Below, in pieces: positions 32,081 through 39,770 of a DNA stretch of 64,000 nt. Source of the DNA: a virus; IMG/VR virus record IMGVR_UViG_3300013108_000468, positions 24,783 to 88,782 of that record; one strand, 5' to 3'. The position numbers and the translations under genes are program-made. The notes under the pieces are model-generated. The model saw nothing but the letters and a program-made list of their open reading frames with translations. It searched no databases and was not told where the DNA came from. Numbering within the stretch: position 1 is the first letter of the stretch; every line of letters starts with the position of its first letter.

Positions 32081-33190
32081 ATGGCATCAACAGCAAAAAA
32101 CTACGAACTAACTTTTAATGGTGACGACGCTCTGATTGCCAAACAACTTCAGACCATCATCACCGACTCAGAAAGTCTTGCTTCAAAAGAGCTTATAAAA
32201 TTGTCTGCCGCGCTAGAAAGAGAGCGTGCCGCAGAACGAATGCACAACAATAAGGTCTCTGCTAGGTCGGCTATCTATACCCGAGCCCAGCAACGCCTTG
32301 CTGCCAAGGAGGCAGAGTACGACCGTGCCAGAGCGAGAACGCGTGCTGCCAGACAAAAGCTTATGGACCGAAGTTCAAAGTCTTCTCAGGCAAGAGACCG
32401 AGCGGAAAGGTGTGAGCGAGCTATTGCGCAGATAAAAAGGCGCTTGGAGTTGAACGGAGAAATCTACACAGAGGATGGTTTCGAAAAAAGAGCGTTGATG
32501 ATTCGTTTCATTGAGGGTCTCATCGATACGCGTGTCCCAATCAAGTTCTCCACAATCAGTGCAGATGAGCAAAAACTAACTTGGAGAACTAACGATATCT
32601 TCATAAAAGATGGTTTCGGATCTGTTCTCCCACACAACTTTGGTAAATTTGATTGCTCTGTAACTTACAACGGTGACCCCGTTCGAGGAAACCGAGTCAC
32701 TGTATACTGCAAAAGCGTTAACCCGGATGAGGGTAACAGGAGAAACTATCCGCACCCACATCTAAACGAGCATGGTGCAGCATGCCTAGGCAATATCCAA
32801 CCCACCCTAATACAAGATATGGGTGTTAAGGATATCGCTAAAGTAATCGAAACGCTCACGGACTTTCTACAACATTATAATAGAGAGAACCCGTACGTAC
32901 ACTTATCTGCGTGGTGCCCAAACAGATGGGACAACGCTGTATGTGAGTCAGGGAACCACATCATGGCGGATTGTGAGTGTCCTAGATGCAACGAATGCGG
33001 AACTATCCAAGAACAAGAAGACCTTAGCGGCTGTGGTCACTGCCATAGCTGCTGCATGGTTCATCACGTTCATCCGATAAACCCGCCAGCATCATATAGA
33101 GGAATAAACGGAACACCCTGCATCTCAAGAAACGAGTATGCAGCCCGTTTCGCTCAACAACAAACCAATCCAGGAGGAACTAATGACTAA
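32081..33190 (+). CDS. E2-like ubiquitin-conjugating protein with coiled coil and RING-like zinc tail
   Basis: 369 residues from ATG 32081 (TGGAG upstream). Residues about 30-125 are a long Arg/Ala/Glu coiled coil. Residues about 150-275 look like a UBC fold; YPHPHLNEHGAACLGN (223-238) matches the E2 active-site loop (HPN...G..CL) with C235 as the expected thioester Cys. Residues 288-329 are Cys/His-rich (CECPRCNECG, then CGHCHSCCMVHH), able to bind two zinc ions like a RING or other treble clef, so E2 and E3-like functions may be fused. It would take the Ubl from the E1 at 34199 and pass it to substrates. Overlaps the JAMM gene by 8 nt. Confidence 0.78.
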   Translation: MASTAKNYELTFNGDDALIAKQLQTIITDSESLASKELIKLSAALERERAAERMHNNKVSARSAIYTRAQQRLAAKEAEYDRARARTRAARQKLMDRSSKSSQARDRAERCERAIAQIKRRLELNGEIYTEDGFEKRALMIRFIEGLIDTRVPIKFSTISADEQKLTWRTNDIFIKDGFGSVLPHNFGKFDCSVTYNGDPVRGNRVTVYCKSVNPDEGNRRNYPHPHLNEHGAACLGNIQPTLIQDMGVKDIAKVIETLTDFLQHYNRENPYVHLSAWCPNRWDNAVCESGNHIMADCECPRCNECGTIQEQEDLSGCGHCHSCCMVHHVHPINPPASYRGINGTPCISRNEYAARFAQQQTNPGGTND

Positions 33191-34202
33191 AGTTCTAACA
33201 AAGCCAACCGTCCGATTTACACAAAAAGCATATCAACAAATGACAGCATTGACTGATGAGTGCCCAATTGAGATATCAGCAATTGGTATTATTGCCACAG
33301 ATGCTCAACGAAATGAGTGGGGCATTAAAGAGCCTTTCTATGTTCTAGAATTCTATGTTCCAGACCAAGAGTGCACTGGGGGCAGTACTGTCTTCGATAT
33401 GGACTCTTATGCAGATGTGTCTTTGGAGCTTAGGGACCAGGGGATAAGTTCAGACCAAATCTGTGTATGGTGGCACTCCCATGTAAATATGGATACCGGT
33501 CATTCCGGAACAGACGAGAAACAAATTGAAGAATTCAATTTTGATAAGGTCTGTATTAGCGTAATCTCCAACAAAAAGAGAGACCTCAATGTCCGGGTAG
33601 ATATGTACAACCCGTTCAGGTTTTCCTTTGAAAAGTGTGGATGGTCTGTTGATCAGGTAAGCATCTTGGAGGACGGCTGGGCAAAGGAGATGGTTGAAGA
33701 CCACGTCTCTCGACCCGCGCCTACGCAACTAAATGTTGTCAAACACACAAGAAAGTACACTACCGGTTCATACACGGGAAAAGTAAACGGCCACCAGAGC
33801 TTCTTCGGCCACTGGGACGACGACTACATCGGCTGGGACGGCGGTCATCAAAGCAAAGAAGCTGGAGACGACAAAAGCGAAAGCGCTTCGGACGAAGATG
33901 ACTTGATCGCGAATGTTGAGTACGTAAAAGAGTCTCTGCGGTTGCCCGATGAACTAGAGCTTCTGGCAGAACTCTACGAAGAAAACATCGTAGATCTTAC
34001 AGAGGTCATTGAATATCACTCTAAGTGGTACGCAAAAGAAATGAGCACAGAGGAAATTTTGGATGAGTTGTCTGGACTGTACTACGACGTCGGAAGCAAA
34101 AAGGACGACGAAGAACAGGACGATGAAGTCCAGAAAATCCTAGCAGCAGAGTTTGGAGAAGACGACGAGGATGAAGATGAGCCGGTTGGGGTGGCAGTAT
34201 GA
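33183..34202 (+). CDS. JAB/MPN (JAMM) metallopeptidase, deubiquitinase-like
   Basis: 339 residues from ATG 33183 with AGGAGG upstream. A complete JAMM motif is present: E30 (IEISAIG), then H98-S-H100-x7-S108-x2-D111 (WWHSHVNMDTGHSGTDE). The zinc peptidase domain spans about 1-145. The C-terminal 190 residues are very acidic with a helical middle (about 240-310), not part of the usual fold, and may bind partners. Likely role: trim the Ubl tail to GG and/or remove the Ubl from substrates. Overlaps both neighbours (8 and 4 nt), so its level is tied to E2 and E1. Confidence 0.85.
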   Translation: MTKVLTKPTVRFTQKAYQQMTALTDECPIEISAIGIIATDAQRNEWGIKEPFYVLEFYVPDQECTGGSTVFDMDSYADVSLELRDQGISSDQICVWWHSHVNMDTGHSGTDEKQIEEFNFDKVCISVISNKKRDLNVRVDMYNPFRFSFEKCGWSVDQVSILEDGWAKEMVEDHVSRPAPTQLNVVKHTRKYTTGSYTGKVNGHQSFFGHWDDDYIGWDGGHQSKEAGDDKSESASDEDDLIANVEYVKESLRLPDELELLAELYEENIVDLTEVIEYHSKWYAKEMSTEEILDELSGLYYDVGSKKDDEEQDDEVQKILAAEFGEDDEDEDEPVGVAV

Positions 34203-34864
34203 TTGATACCACACGCCAGTCCGGAATTATCCCAGACGAAATCGTACAGAACCGCTCTGTAGCTATTGTTGGCGCAGGGGCTATTGGGTCCCATGTTGCT
34301 GAAGCCTTGTGCAAGATGGGTATTCGAAAGATACGCATCTATGACTTTGACGATGTCGAGTCTCACAACGTAGCCAATCAAGGCTATTTCGTGACCGAAA
34401 TTGGGTATAAGAAATGTGAAGCCTTGCAGCAACGGCTATCGGAAGGAACCGGTGCGGAAATCATCGCTGAAGACAGGAAGTTCGAGGGGGGTGAAACCTT
34501 CCAAGAAGACTATGTAATCTCAGCAGTGGACAATATGTCTGCTCGCTCAGATATCTGGTCAAGCTTTCTTGTAAGCAGCGGAGCAAAGTATTTCCTGGAC
34601 GGTCGTATGGGAGCGCGTGAAGGATCTGTCTTCTATGTAGACAAATCAAATGCAAACAGCGTTTCCTACTACGACCAAAGTCTGTTTCCTGACGAAGAAG
34701 CGGTGCAGCTACCGTGCACAGAAAAAAGCACAATTTTCTGCGCATATGGCATTTCAAGTATTATTTGTGCTCTCGTTGCCAAAAGTATTATCGGTGATGA
34801 GATAAATTATTCAGTGGATGTAGACTTCCTCAACTTCCACTTAAATCGCAATTCTGCGAGCTAG
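34199..34864 (+). CDS. E1-like (ThiF/MoeB family) Ubl-activating enzyme
   Basis: 221 residues, start overlapping the previous stop (ATGA). Rossmann nucleotide site VAIVGAGAIGSH (G25-G30), D49/D51 in IYDFDDVESHN, N57, Q61, and SAVDNMSAR (D111, R116) are E1-family landmarks. C173 in LPCTEKST is the candidate catalytic Cys. It lacks the zinc CxxC pairs of ThiF/MoeB, as do several E1s of bacterial Ubl operons. Function: adenylate the Ubl C-terminus with ATP and form a thioester. Shorter than MoeB (about 250). Confidence 0.85.
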   Translation: MIDTTRQSGIIPDEIVQNRSVAIVGAGAIGSHVAEALCKMGIRKIRIYDFDDVESHNVANQGYFVTEIGYKKCEALQQRLSEGTGAEIIAEDRKFEGGETFQEDYVISAVDNMSARSDIWSSFLVSSGAKYFLDGRMGAREGSVFYVDKSNANSVSYYDQSLFPDEEAVQLPCTEKSTIFCAYGISSIICALVAKSIIGDEINYSVDVDFLNFHLNRNSAS

Positions 34865-34883
34865 CTTATAAAAATTTTATAAG
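34865..34883. promoter_or_regulatory. Near-perfect palindrome before the gene at 34896
   Basis: CTTATAAAA-A-TTTTATAAG, 9-bp arms with one central base, starting at the base after the E1 stop. Operator-like, and ends against the AGAGGAG ribosome site. Confidence 0.4.
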
Positions 34884-34895
34884 AGGAGATGTGTT

Positions 34896-35717
34896 ATGGC
34901 TACCAACGATAACAACCAAGGTCAGAAGACTGGCCCAAACAAGTCCAAATGGAAGCTTCCCGGTATGGGGCAAGCTATGCTGAATCTGATTGACCCGGAG
35001 CGGGCACCAGATGTTATTACTATTACTTATAATAACGTTGTCACGCGGATGCTCCGTGTGGTGGACCCCGATACCAAGGCGGTTTACTACTCAGGTGTTC
35101 CAGAGTACAGCGATGGGAAGCGGACTTGGCAATGCAAGTTCGGGTTCACTCTGTCCTGCGATGGTTACTTCGACGGCTCTGCCGCGTTGAACTTCATCAC
35201 CAGGGGTGGGTGGAAGCGTGGTTCCAAGAAGCCTACCAAGGCTGAAAAGGCCCGAGCCCGTGAGGAGTTCATCTGTGCGTTTCTTTCGTGTGCTATCAAG
35301 TACCGAGACGCCAAAGAGAAGCCTCACAACTTCGAAGCCCTGAAGGACTTGGTTGCAAGCGGCACCGGCCTCTCTGTGGAGGAGGGGGTGATGGATGAGA
35401 CCACCACAAAGGCGTTGGGCCTGATGGGTGTTCCATTCTATCTTTCCGACCTCGCGGAAAAGCGGGGCCTGAAATTGGTTGTTGATGTTCCTGAATACAT
35501 CGCTCAGTTTGTTCAGCCCACCTACGCCAAGTGCGTTGAGGGTGCCTGGGACAGCGAGAGTAGTCAGGTAGCCATTACATCTGCTCTGTCAACTGCACAG
35601 ACCTCTTTGATGAGGGAGCATGGGTTCAGGTTTAAGAAGGTTCGTCAGTATGCCGTGAAGGCCGCTGCACCGAAGCATTCCAAGACCCCAAGCAACAATG
35701 TGGTTGAAGGTCAGTAA
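34896..35717 (+). CDS. Unrecognised protein after the conjugation cassette
   Basis: 273 residues, AGAGGAG upstream. Segments: basic N-terminus (KSKWKLPGMGQAML), beta-rich 35-105, Lys-rich 105-125, helical 125-245, basic tail. No motif recognised. It follows the E1 gene by 31 nt and ends at a strong terminator, so it may be a substrate or partner of the Ubl system; this rests on position only. GC-rich codon choice suggests strong expression. Confidence 0.65.
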   Translation: MATNDNNQGQKTGPNKSKWKLPGMGQAMLNLIDPERAPDVITITYNNVVTRMLRVVDPDTKAVYYSGVPEYSDGKRTWQCKFGFTLSCDGYFDGSAALNFITRGGWKRGSKKPTKAEKARAREEFICAFLSCAIKYRDAKEKPHNFEALKDLVASGTGLSVEEGVMDETTTKALGLMGVPFYLSDLAEKRGLKLVVDVPEYIAQFVQPTYAKCVEGAWDSESSQVAITSALSTAQTSLMREHGFRFKKVRQYAVKAAAPKHSKTPSNNVVEGQ

Positions 35718-35731
35718 TATTCTATGTTAGT

Positions 35732-35778
35732 GGTGGGGGCGTGACTTTTGTCGCGTCCCCACCCTACTCTGTTTTTTA
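35732..35778 (+). terminator. Strong rho-independent terminator
   Basis: A 14-bp stem (GGTGGGGGCGTGAC with GTCGCGTCCCCACC), TTTT loop, then CTACTCTGTTTTTT. Confidence 0.88.
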
Positions 35779-35785
35779 TCATTAA

Positions 35786-35899
35786 TGACAAGTGGGTGGT
35801 TGTCAGTGACAACCCCAAAGCTGTCACAGAAATCCAGGTTTAACGGCTACTTACAGCAGATATCTGGTATAAGTGTGTTGACAACCAAATGTCTGTCAC
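35786..35899. promoter_or_regulatory. TGACAA/TTGTCA site cluster, left of the coiled-coil gene
   Basis: Exact hexamers at 35786 (+), 35800 (-), 35807 (+) and 35879 (+); partial TGTCAC at 35822 and 35894. The pair at 35798-35814 forms a perfect palindrome, GGTTGTCA-G-TGACAACC. GGTATAAG (35866-35873) is a likely promoter within the cluster. A DNA-binding protein, perhaps the ParB-like protein or the product of the flanked gene, would be expected to bind here. Confidence 0.55.
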
Positions 35900-35930
35900 C
35901 CTAACACACTTATTCCCCGAAGGAGGTTTA

Positions 35931-37001
35931 ATGGCAGCACATGAGCTTTTGAACATCCGGGCTGAACCTCACATCCAAGTGGTTTGCCATCCTACCTCAA
36001 ATACCAGTCGCTGGTCTAGAAATGATTTCATAGACCCTGTAGATGGTGCTCCCTGGGATGAGCAAGATTTAACACCAATTGAACGTGGGCACGTATACCT
36101 TTGGAAAGAGGACAACGAAGCCTGGGTACATATCTATATGCCTTTTAGAATAATGGATGCTGAAACAGCTACCCTTCTGAAGGGATGTAAAACATACCGA
36201 AGTACACCACCCTTCGTAACAGGTAAACAATATGCGCTAGACAAGTTAGCCAGAAACCCTAAAAGCTGCTTACATACATTTAAGTTTACTAGAGAGTTTC
36301 TGACTACCTTTAGAAGTCGTATAGCCAGTCTTGGTGGGTTACTTGAGAAAGATGAAGTAGATGTAACTTCACTCATAGGTGGTATCCAAGAAGCTAGAGC
36401 AACCGTTCAGGAAACATCCAACGGTATTGCACTGCTAAGAGAAAAGTATTGTTCAGCATCAGGGGACCCTGTTGACTCAAATGAAAAACTACAGGAAGCC
36501 CTAACAGCATTCTCCAATTCAAGGGAGAGGCTGGTATCCATAGGAGAAGAAAGAGTAATCCTAGGGAAGATGCTTGGAAGATTAAAGTTAGAGGCTGGTA
36601 GAAAGACAGCCTATATAGAAGCGAATGAGTGGTTTACGACTCTAACAACTGAAATGGACACCCTAAGAAGGACAGACTTTGACAGGTTAGAGAGAGAAGC
36701 TATTCACAAGCATAGAAGAGACTCTGGAGAGATTGCTACTACTGCCAGACCCTCAACCTTAATGGCTCTGGGAACAGAGCTTCAGAACCTGAAGCAGTAC
36801 TATCCCAGTCTACAAAAGTTGACGGCAGTCTCTGACCAAATCTGGTTAGAGCTACCAGGGATTAAGATACAACTGCTACCAGATGGTTCTGTAACGGTTG
36901 TTGGGGACCCTGCGGCATTAAAACCTTTCATTGATGGATCTACATCAGTAAAGGCGCAGGGTAGGAGGAGAAGAGCAATCTATACAAAAGGAGATGAGTA
37001 A
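35931..37001 (+). CDS. Unrecognised coiled-coil protein flanked by TGACAA sites
   Basis: 356 residues from ATG 35931 (AGGAGG upstream; an ATG at 35889 lacks a ribosome site). N-terminal 120 residues are globular and Trp/Pro/Tyr-containing (HVYLWKEDNEAWVHIYMPF). Residues about 130-290 are coiled coil. The C-terminus has a small beta unit (IWLELPGIKIQLLPDGSVTVV) and a basic end (GRRRRAIYTKG). Arg is mostly AGA/AGG and Leu often CTA, unlike the CGN-rich parB gene next to it, suggesting separate acquisition. Function unknown. Confidence 0.65.
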   Translation: MAAHELLNIRAEPHIQVVCHPTSNTSRWSRNDFIDPVDGAPWDEQDLTPIERGHVYLWKEDNEAWVHIYMPFRIMDAETATLLKGCKTYRSTPPFVTGKQYALDKLARNPKSCLHTFKFTREFLTTFRSRIASLGGLLEKDEVDVTSLIGGIQEARATVQETSNGIALLREKYCSASGDPVDSNEKLQEALTAFSNSRERLVSIGEERVILGKMLGRLKLEAGRKTAYIEANEWFTTLTTEMDTLRRTDFDRLEREAIHKHRRDSGEIATTARPSTLMALGTELQNLKQYYPSLQKLTAVSDQIWLELPGIKIQLLPDGSVTVVGDPAALKPFIDGSTSVKAQGRRRRAIYTKGDE

Positions 37002-37006
37002 GGATG

Positions 37007-37123
37007 GGTGACAATAACTCTGTTGTCACCTACCGCCGAGCGGAAAACATCCTCTAAATATAGGTAAACACTATGTTTTCAGTTGACAGGCAGGACTTGT
37101 CATTGACAATAAGTATGTTGTCA
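37007..37123. promoter_or_regulatory. TGACAA/TTGTCA site cluster before parB-like gene
   Basis: Exact hexamers at 37009 (+), 37023 (-), 37097 (-), 37104 (+), 37118 (-), plus TTGACA at 37083. GGTGACAA (37007-37014) and TTGTCACC (37023-37030) form an 8-bp inverted repeat. The rest of the 270-bp gap to 37272 holds no convincing gene. Confidence 0.55.
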
Positions 37124-37271
37124 AAAAGCATGTTTGCTGAGACCTTTGGGTGGATATTGCTACAAAAGGTAAAACTAGAGGATTATTACTATTGCTCGGC
37201 TATTGCGGTATTATCCCGTAGTAATATCAACTTAATAATACAATCACTGAGATCGAAGTAAGGAGAAACTA

Positions 37272-38192
37272 ATGACGCAGCGTCAACTACGTCTGAAGAA
37301 GTTTAATTTTGACGACATTGAGAGAAACGCAGACGGCTTCCAGAATTGTCGGAAGGCTAATGCATTCGAGGTCGCAGAGCTACGCGACTCTATTAAGCGG
37401 GACGGCCTTCTGAACCCGCCCATCGTCCGAGTATATAAGGACGAGGATGGGGCTGAGAGGCTGGTTCTGCTCGCAGGTTATCGTCGTTATCAAGCTATTT
37501 CTGAGGAGCGTGCTGCTCTAAAGGAGGCGAACGAGGATACAAGTAAATTCTATGACCAAATCCAGTGCTCGGTATTTACCGGGTCCTTGGAAGAGGCTCT
37601 CGCGCTAAACCTGAGTGAAAATATGCAGCGAAGTTCGCTGAATCACGCAGACCAGTGTGAGGCGATTGCCAAGCTCGTTGATCGAGTTGGGCATCAGGAA
37701 GAGGTGGCAGCTATGCTATCTGTTTCACAGCCTCAGGTAAGTGTCATGACCTCGACCTACCGAGGTTTGTGCAAGGAGGCTTTTGAAGCTCTGCGACACG
37801 GGAACATCCGACTTACCCAGGCTAAGAAGCTGTCACGGGTATTGAAGGAAGATGGAACTCCTGATGTTGCTAAGCAGACAGAGATTCTTGAGCAGATCTT
37901 GACTACGGAAGACAAGGGAATCCCTGCAACCGAGCAGCGGAAGCGAGCAAAGACCTACAGGTCTAAGCGAGAAGTTGAAGAACTTCGTACTCTCTTGGCG
38001 ACCGCTGATGCTGACGGTGTTGATGAAGAACATCGTCGTTCCTTGGCCCAAGTAATCCGTTGGTACTTTTGTGAGCTAGATACGGAAGATATGTTGTATC
38101 GAGTTGACGAGGCCGATGGTGTGGTCGTTGAGGAAGAAGCCCCAGCACCCGTGAAGAAAAAGCGTCGAAAGAAGATTCGAGTAGGCGAATAA
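37272..38192 (+). CDS. ParB-like protein
   Basis: 306 residues, AAGGAG upstream. ParB/Srx N-terminal domain about 25-130: ELRDSIKRDGLLNPPIVR, LLAGYRRYQA (the GxRRxxA phosphate/CTP-type motif), and LNLSENMQRSSLNHADQ (ENxQR). Then a helix-turn-helix (about 140-165: QEEVAAMLSVSQPQVSVM). Basic C-terminus. ParB family members bind DNA sites and load as CTP-gated clamps; phage versions also act in gene control. No ParA lies nearby, so plasmid-type partition is not supported. Directly abuts the AAA+ gene. Confidence 0.82.
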   Translation: MTQRQLRLKKFNFDDIERNADGFQNCRKANAFEVAELRDSIKRDGLLNPPIVRVYKDEDGAERLVLLAGYRRYQAISEERAALKEANEDTSKFYDQIQCSVFTGSLEEALALNLSENMQRSSLNHADQCEAIAKLVDRVGHQEEVAAMLSVSQPQVSVMTSTYRGLCKEAFEALRHGNIRLTQAKKLSRVLKEDGTPDVAKQTEILEQILTTEDKGIPATEQRKRAKTYRSKREVEELRTLLATADADGVDEEHRRSLAQVIRWYFCELDTEDMLYRVDEADGVVVEEEAPAPVKKKRRKKIRVGE

Positions 38193-39770
38193 ATGAGGTC
38201 GGTCGAAGAACTCGACCTTCTGATTCGTGCTGCCTACCCGGCCATCTTTGTAGTTTCCTACGAAGAAGGTCGGGTAGAGCAGTGCTTATCAGGAATAATC
38301 GAGAGACGGAACAACAAGCAGGGGTTGAATTCCAAATTACATGTTTGGTCAATCACTGAAGGTTGCCGTTGCGGTGAAAATGTTCTTTCAGAACTCGACG
38401 GACCTCTAGATGTTCTGGATTATATCCAGGGGTATAGAGAATCCGGCGTATTCCTATTACGAGACTTTGCTAATTTTCTTAACACCGGACCAGAGTATTT
38501 GGTTCAGCGTAAGCTGAGAGATACCCTTTCTAATCTAGGCCCAGGAATCAACATCGTTATTGTTGACTCTGAGCTTGAGATCCCGCCTCGGTTAGAGAAG
38601 CTTATTGCAGTAGTTGATTTTGATCTACCAAGTATTCAAGAGCTAAACGGGACAGCACATCTTTTGATGGCCGACTGTGCAGCCACGGCAACCTTGCAAG
38701 AGGACGCTAGAAACAACATGGTGGACATTGGGTCAAACGCAGCACTCGGACTAACATTGGCTGAAGCCGAAAACGTCTTTGCGAAGTCTCTAGCCCATGC
38801 GAGCATGCTCGACCCCCAAATAATCATTGAGGAGAAAAAGCACATCATCCGAAAGAGTGGGGTGCTCCAGTTCTACGATGTTGACAGAGACATGAACTCT
38901 GTTGGGGGGCTTGAGAATCTGAAGAAGTGGCTGCACCAACGGGGCGGCTCGTTCAGTGAAGAAGCACGAGAGTACGGACTACCTAACCCACGCGGAGTTC
39001 TTATTGTAGGAATCCCAGGAACAGGTAAAAGCCTTGTCTCAAAGTGCATCGGACATGATTGGGGTATGCCCGTCTTAAGGATGGATGTAGGCTCGCTATT
39101 TGGCTCGCTAGTTGGTCAATCAGAAGCGAACATGCGAAAAGCCCTTAAAACTGCTGAGGCCTTAGCGCCTTGTGTCTTGTGGATTGACGAGCTTGAGAAA
39201 AGCCTAGGAAGTTCTACAGGAGTCTCCGATAGTGGGACGACCGCAAGGGTCTTCGGTTCCTTCCTGAGTTGGATGCAAGAAAAGACATCTCCGGTGTTCG
39301 TCGTTGCAACAGCAAATGATGTATCGGCACTTCCACCAGAGATGTTGCGTAAAGGTCGCTTTGATGAGCTGTTTTTCGTAGATCTTCCGGGGGAAGAAGA
39401 CCGGGAGTCTATTATCAATATCCATCTTGGTAGATACGGTAGAGACCCTTCCGTTTTAACTGGGGATTACCCCGGACATGACACTGGAATGGCCGCACTA
39501 GTCGATGCCACAGATGGTTTCTCTGGCGCTGAGCTAGAGCAAATTATTATTGATGGTATGTATAAAGCTTTTCCTGAAGGAAGAGATCCTACAGCAGACG
39601 ACTACCTATCAGCCGCTGTTAACACAGTTCCACTTTCCGCCACTATGGAGACTCAAATTGAGGGCCTGCGTAAATGGGCGGCTGGTCGAGCTATAATGGC
39701 AAACGACAACTCCCAAAAGGAGATTCGTAAACCATCGAGTAAAAAGACCAGAAGGAGAATCATGAGTTGA
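38193..39770 (+). CDS. Ycf46-type AAA+ ATPase
   Basis: 525 residues, start immediately after the ParB stop. The N-terminal 190 residues (LLIRAAYPAIFVVSYEEGRV, HVWSITEG, VFLLRDFANFL) match the Ycf46 N-terminal region. The AAA+ module (about 240-490) has Walker A GIPGTGKS (about 273-280), a pore-loop-like GSLFGSLVGQSE, Walker B LWIDELE (about 328), sensor 1 ATAND, and the arginine finger region RKGRFDELF. Ycf46 proteins of cyanobacteria and plastids are remodelling ATPases with poorly known targets. Beside a Ubl system it might unfold modified proteins; inference only. Confidence 0.85.
   Translation: MRSVEELDLLIRAAYPAIFVVSYEEGRVEQCLSGIIERRNNKQGLNSKLHVWSITEGCRCGENVLSELDGPLDVLDYIQGYRESGVFLLRDFANFLNTGPEYLVQRKLRDTLSNLGPGINIVIVDSELEIPPRLEKLIAVVDFDLPSIQELNGTAHLLMADCAATATLQEDARNNMVDIGSNAALGLTLAEAENVFAKSLAHASMLDPQIIIEEKKHIIRKSGVLQFYDVDRDMNSVGGLENLKKWLHQRGGSFSEEAREYGLPNPRGVLIVGIPGTGKSLVSKCIGHDWGMPVLRMDVGSLFGSLVGQSEANMRKALKTAEALAPCVLWIDELEKSLGSSTGVSDSGTTARVFGSFLSWMQEKTSPVFVVATANDVSALPPEMLRKGRFDELFFVDLPGEEDRESIINIHLGRYGRDPSVLTGDYPGHDTGMAALVDATDGFSGAELEQIIIDGMYKAFPEGRDPTADDYLSAAVNTVPLSATMETQIEGLRKWAAGRAIMANDNSQKEIRKPSSKKTRRRIMS

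Noticed and set aside
31458-34864. Type II CBASS (Cap2/Cap3) interpretation
   Set aside because: No CD-NTase or effector gene is present; E1 and E2 are separate proteins and a dedicated Ubl gene exists, unlike CBASS.
37073-37261. 62-codon frame between the TGACAA cluster and parB
   Set aside because: It overlaps the binding-site cluster and lacks a ribosome site.
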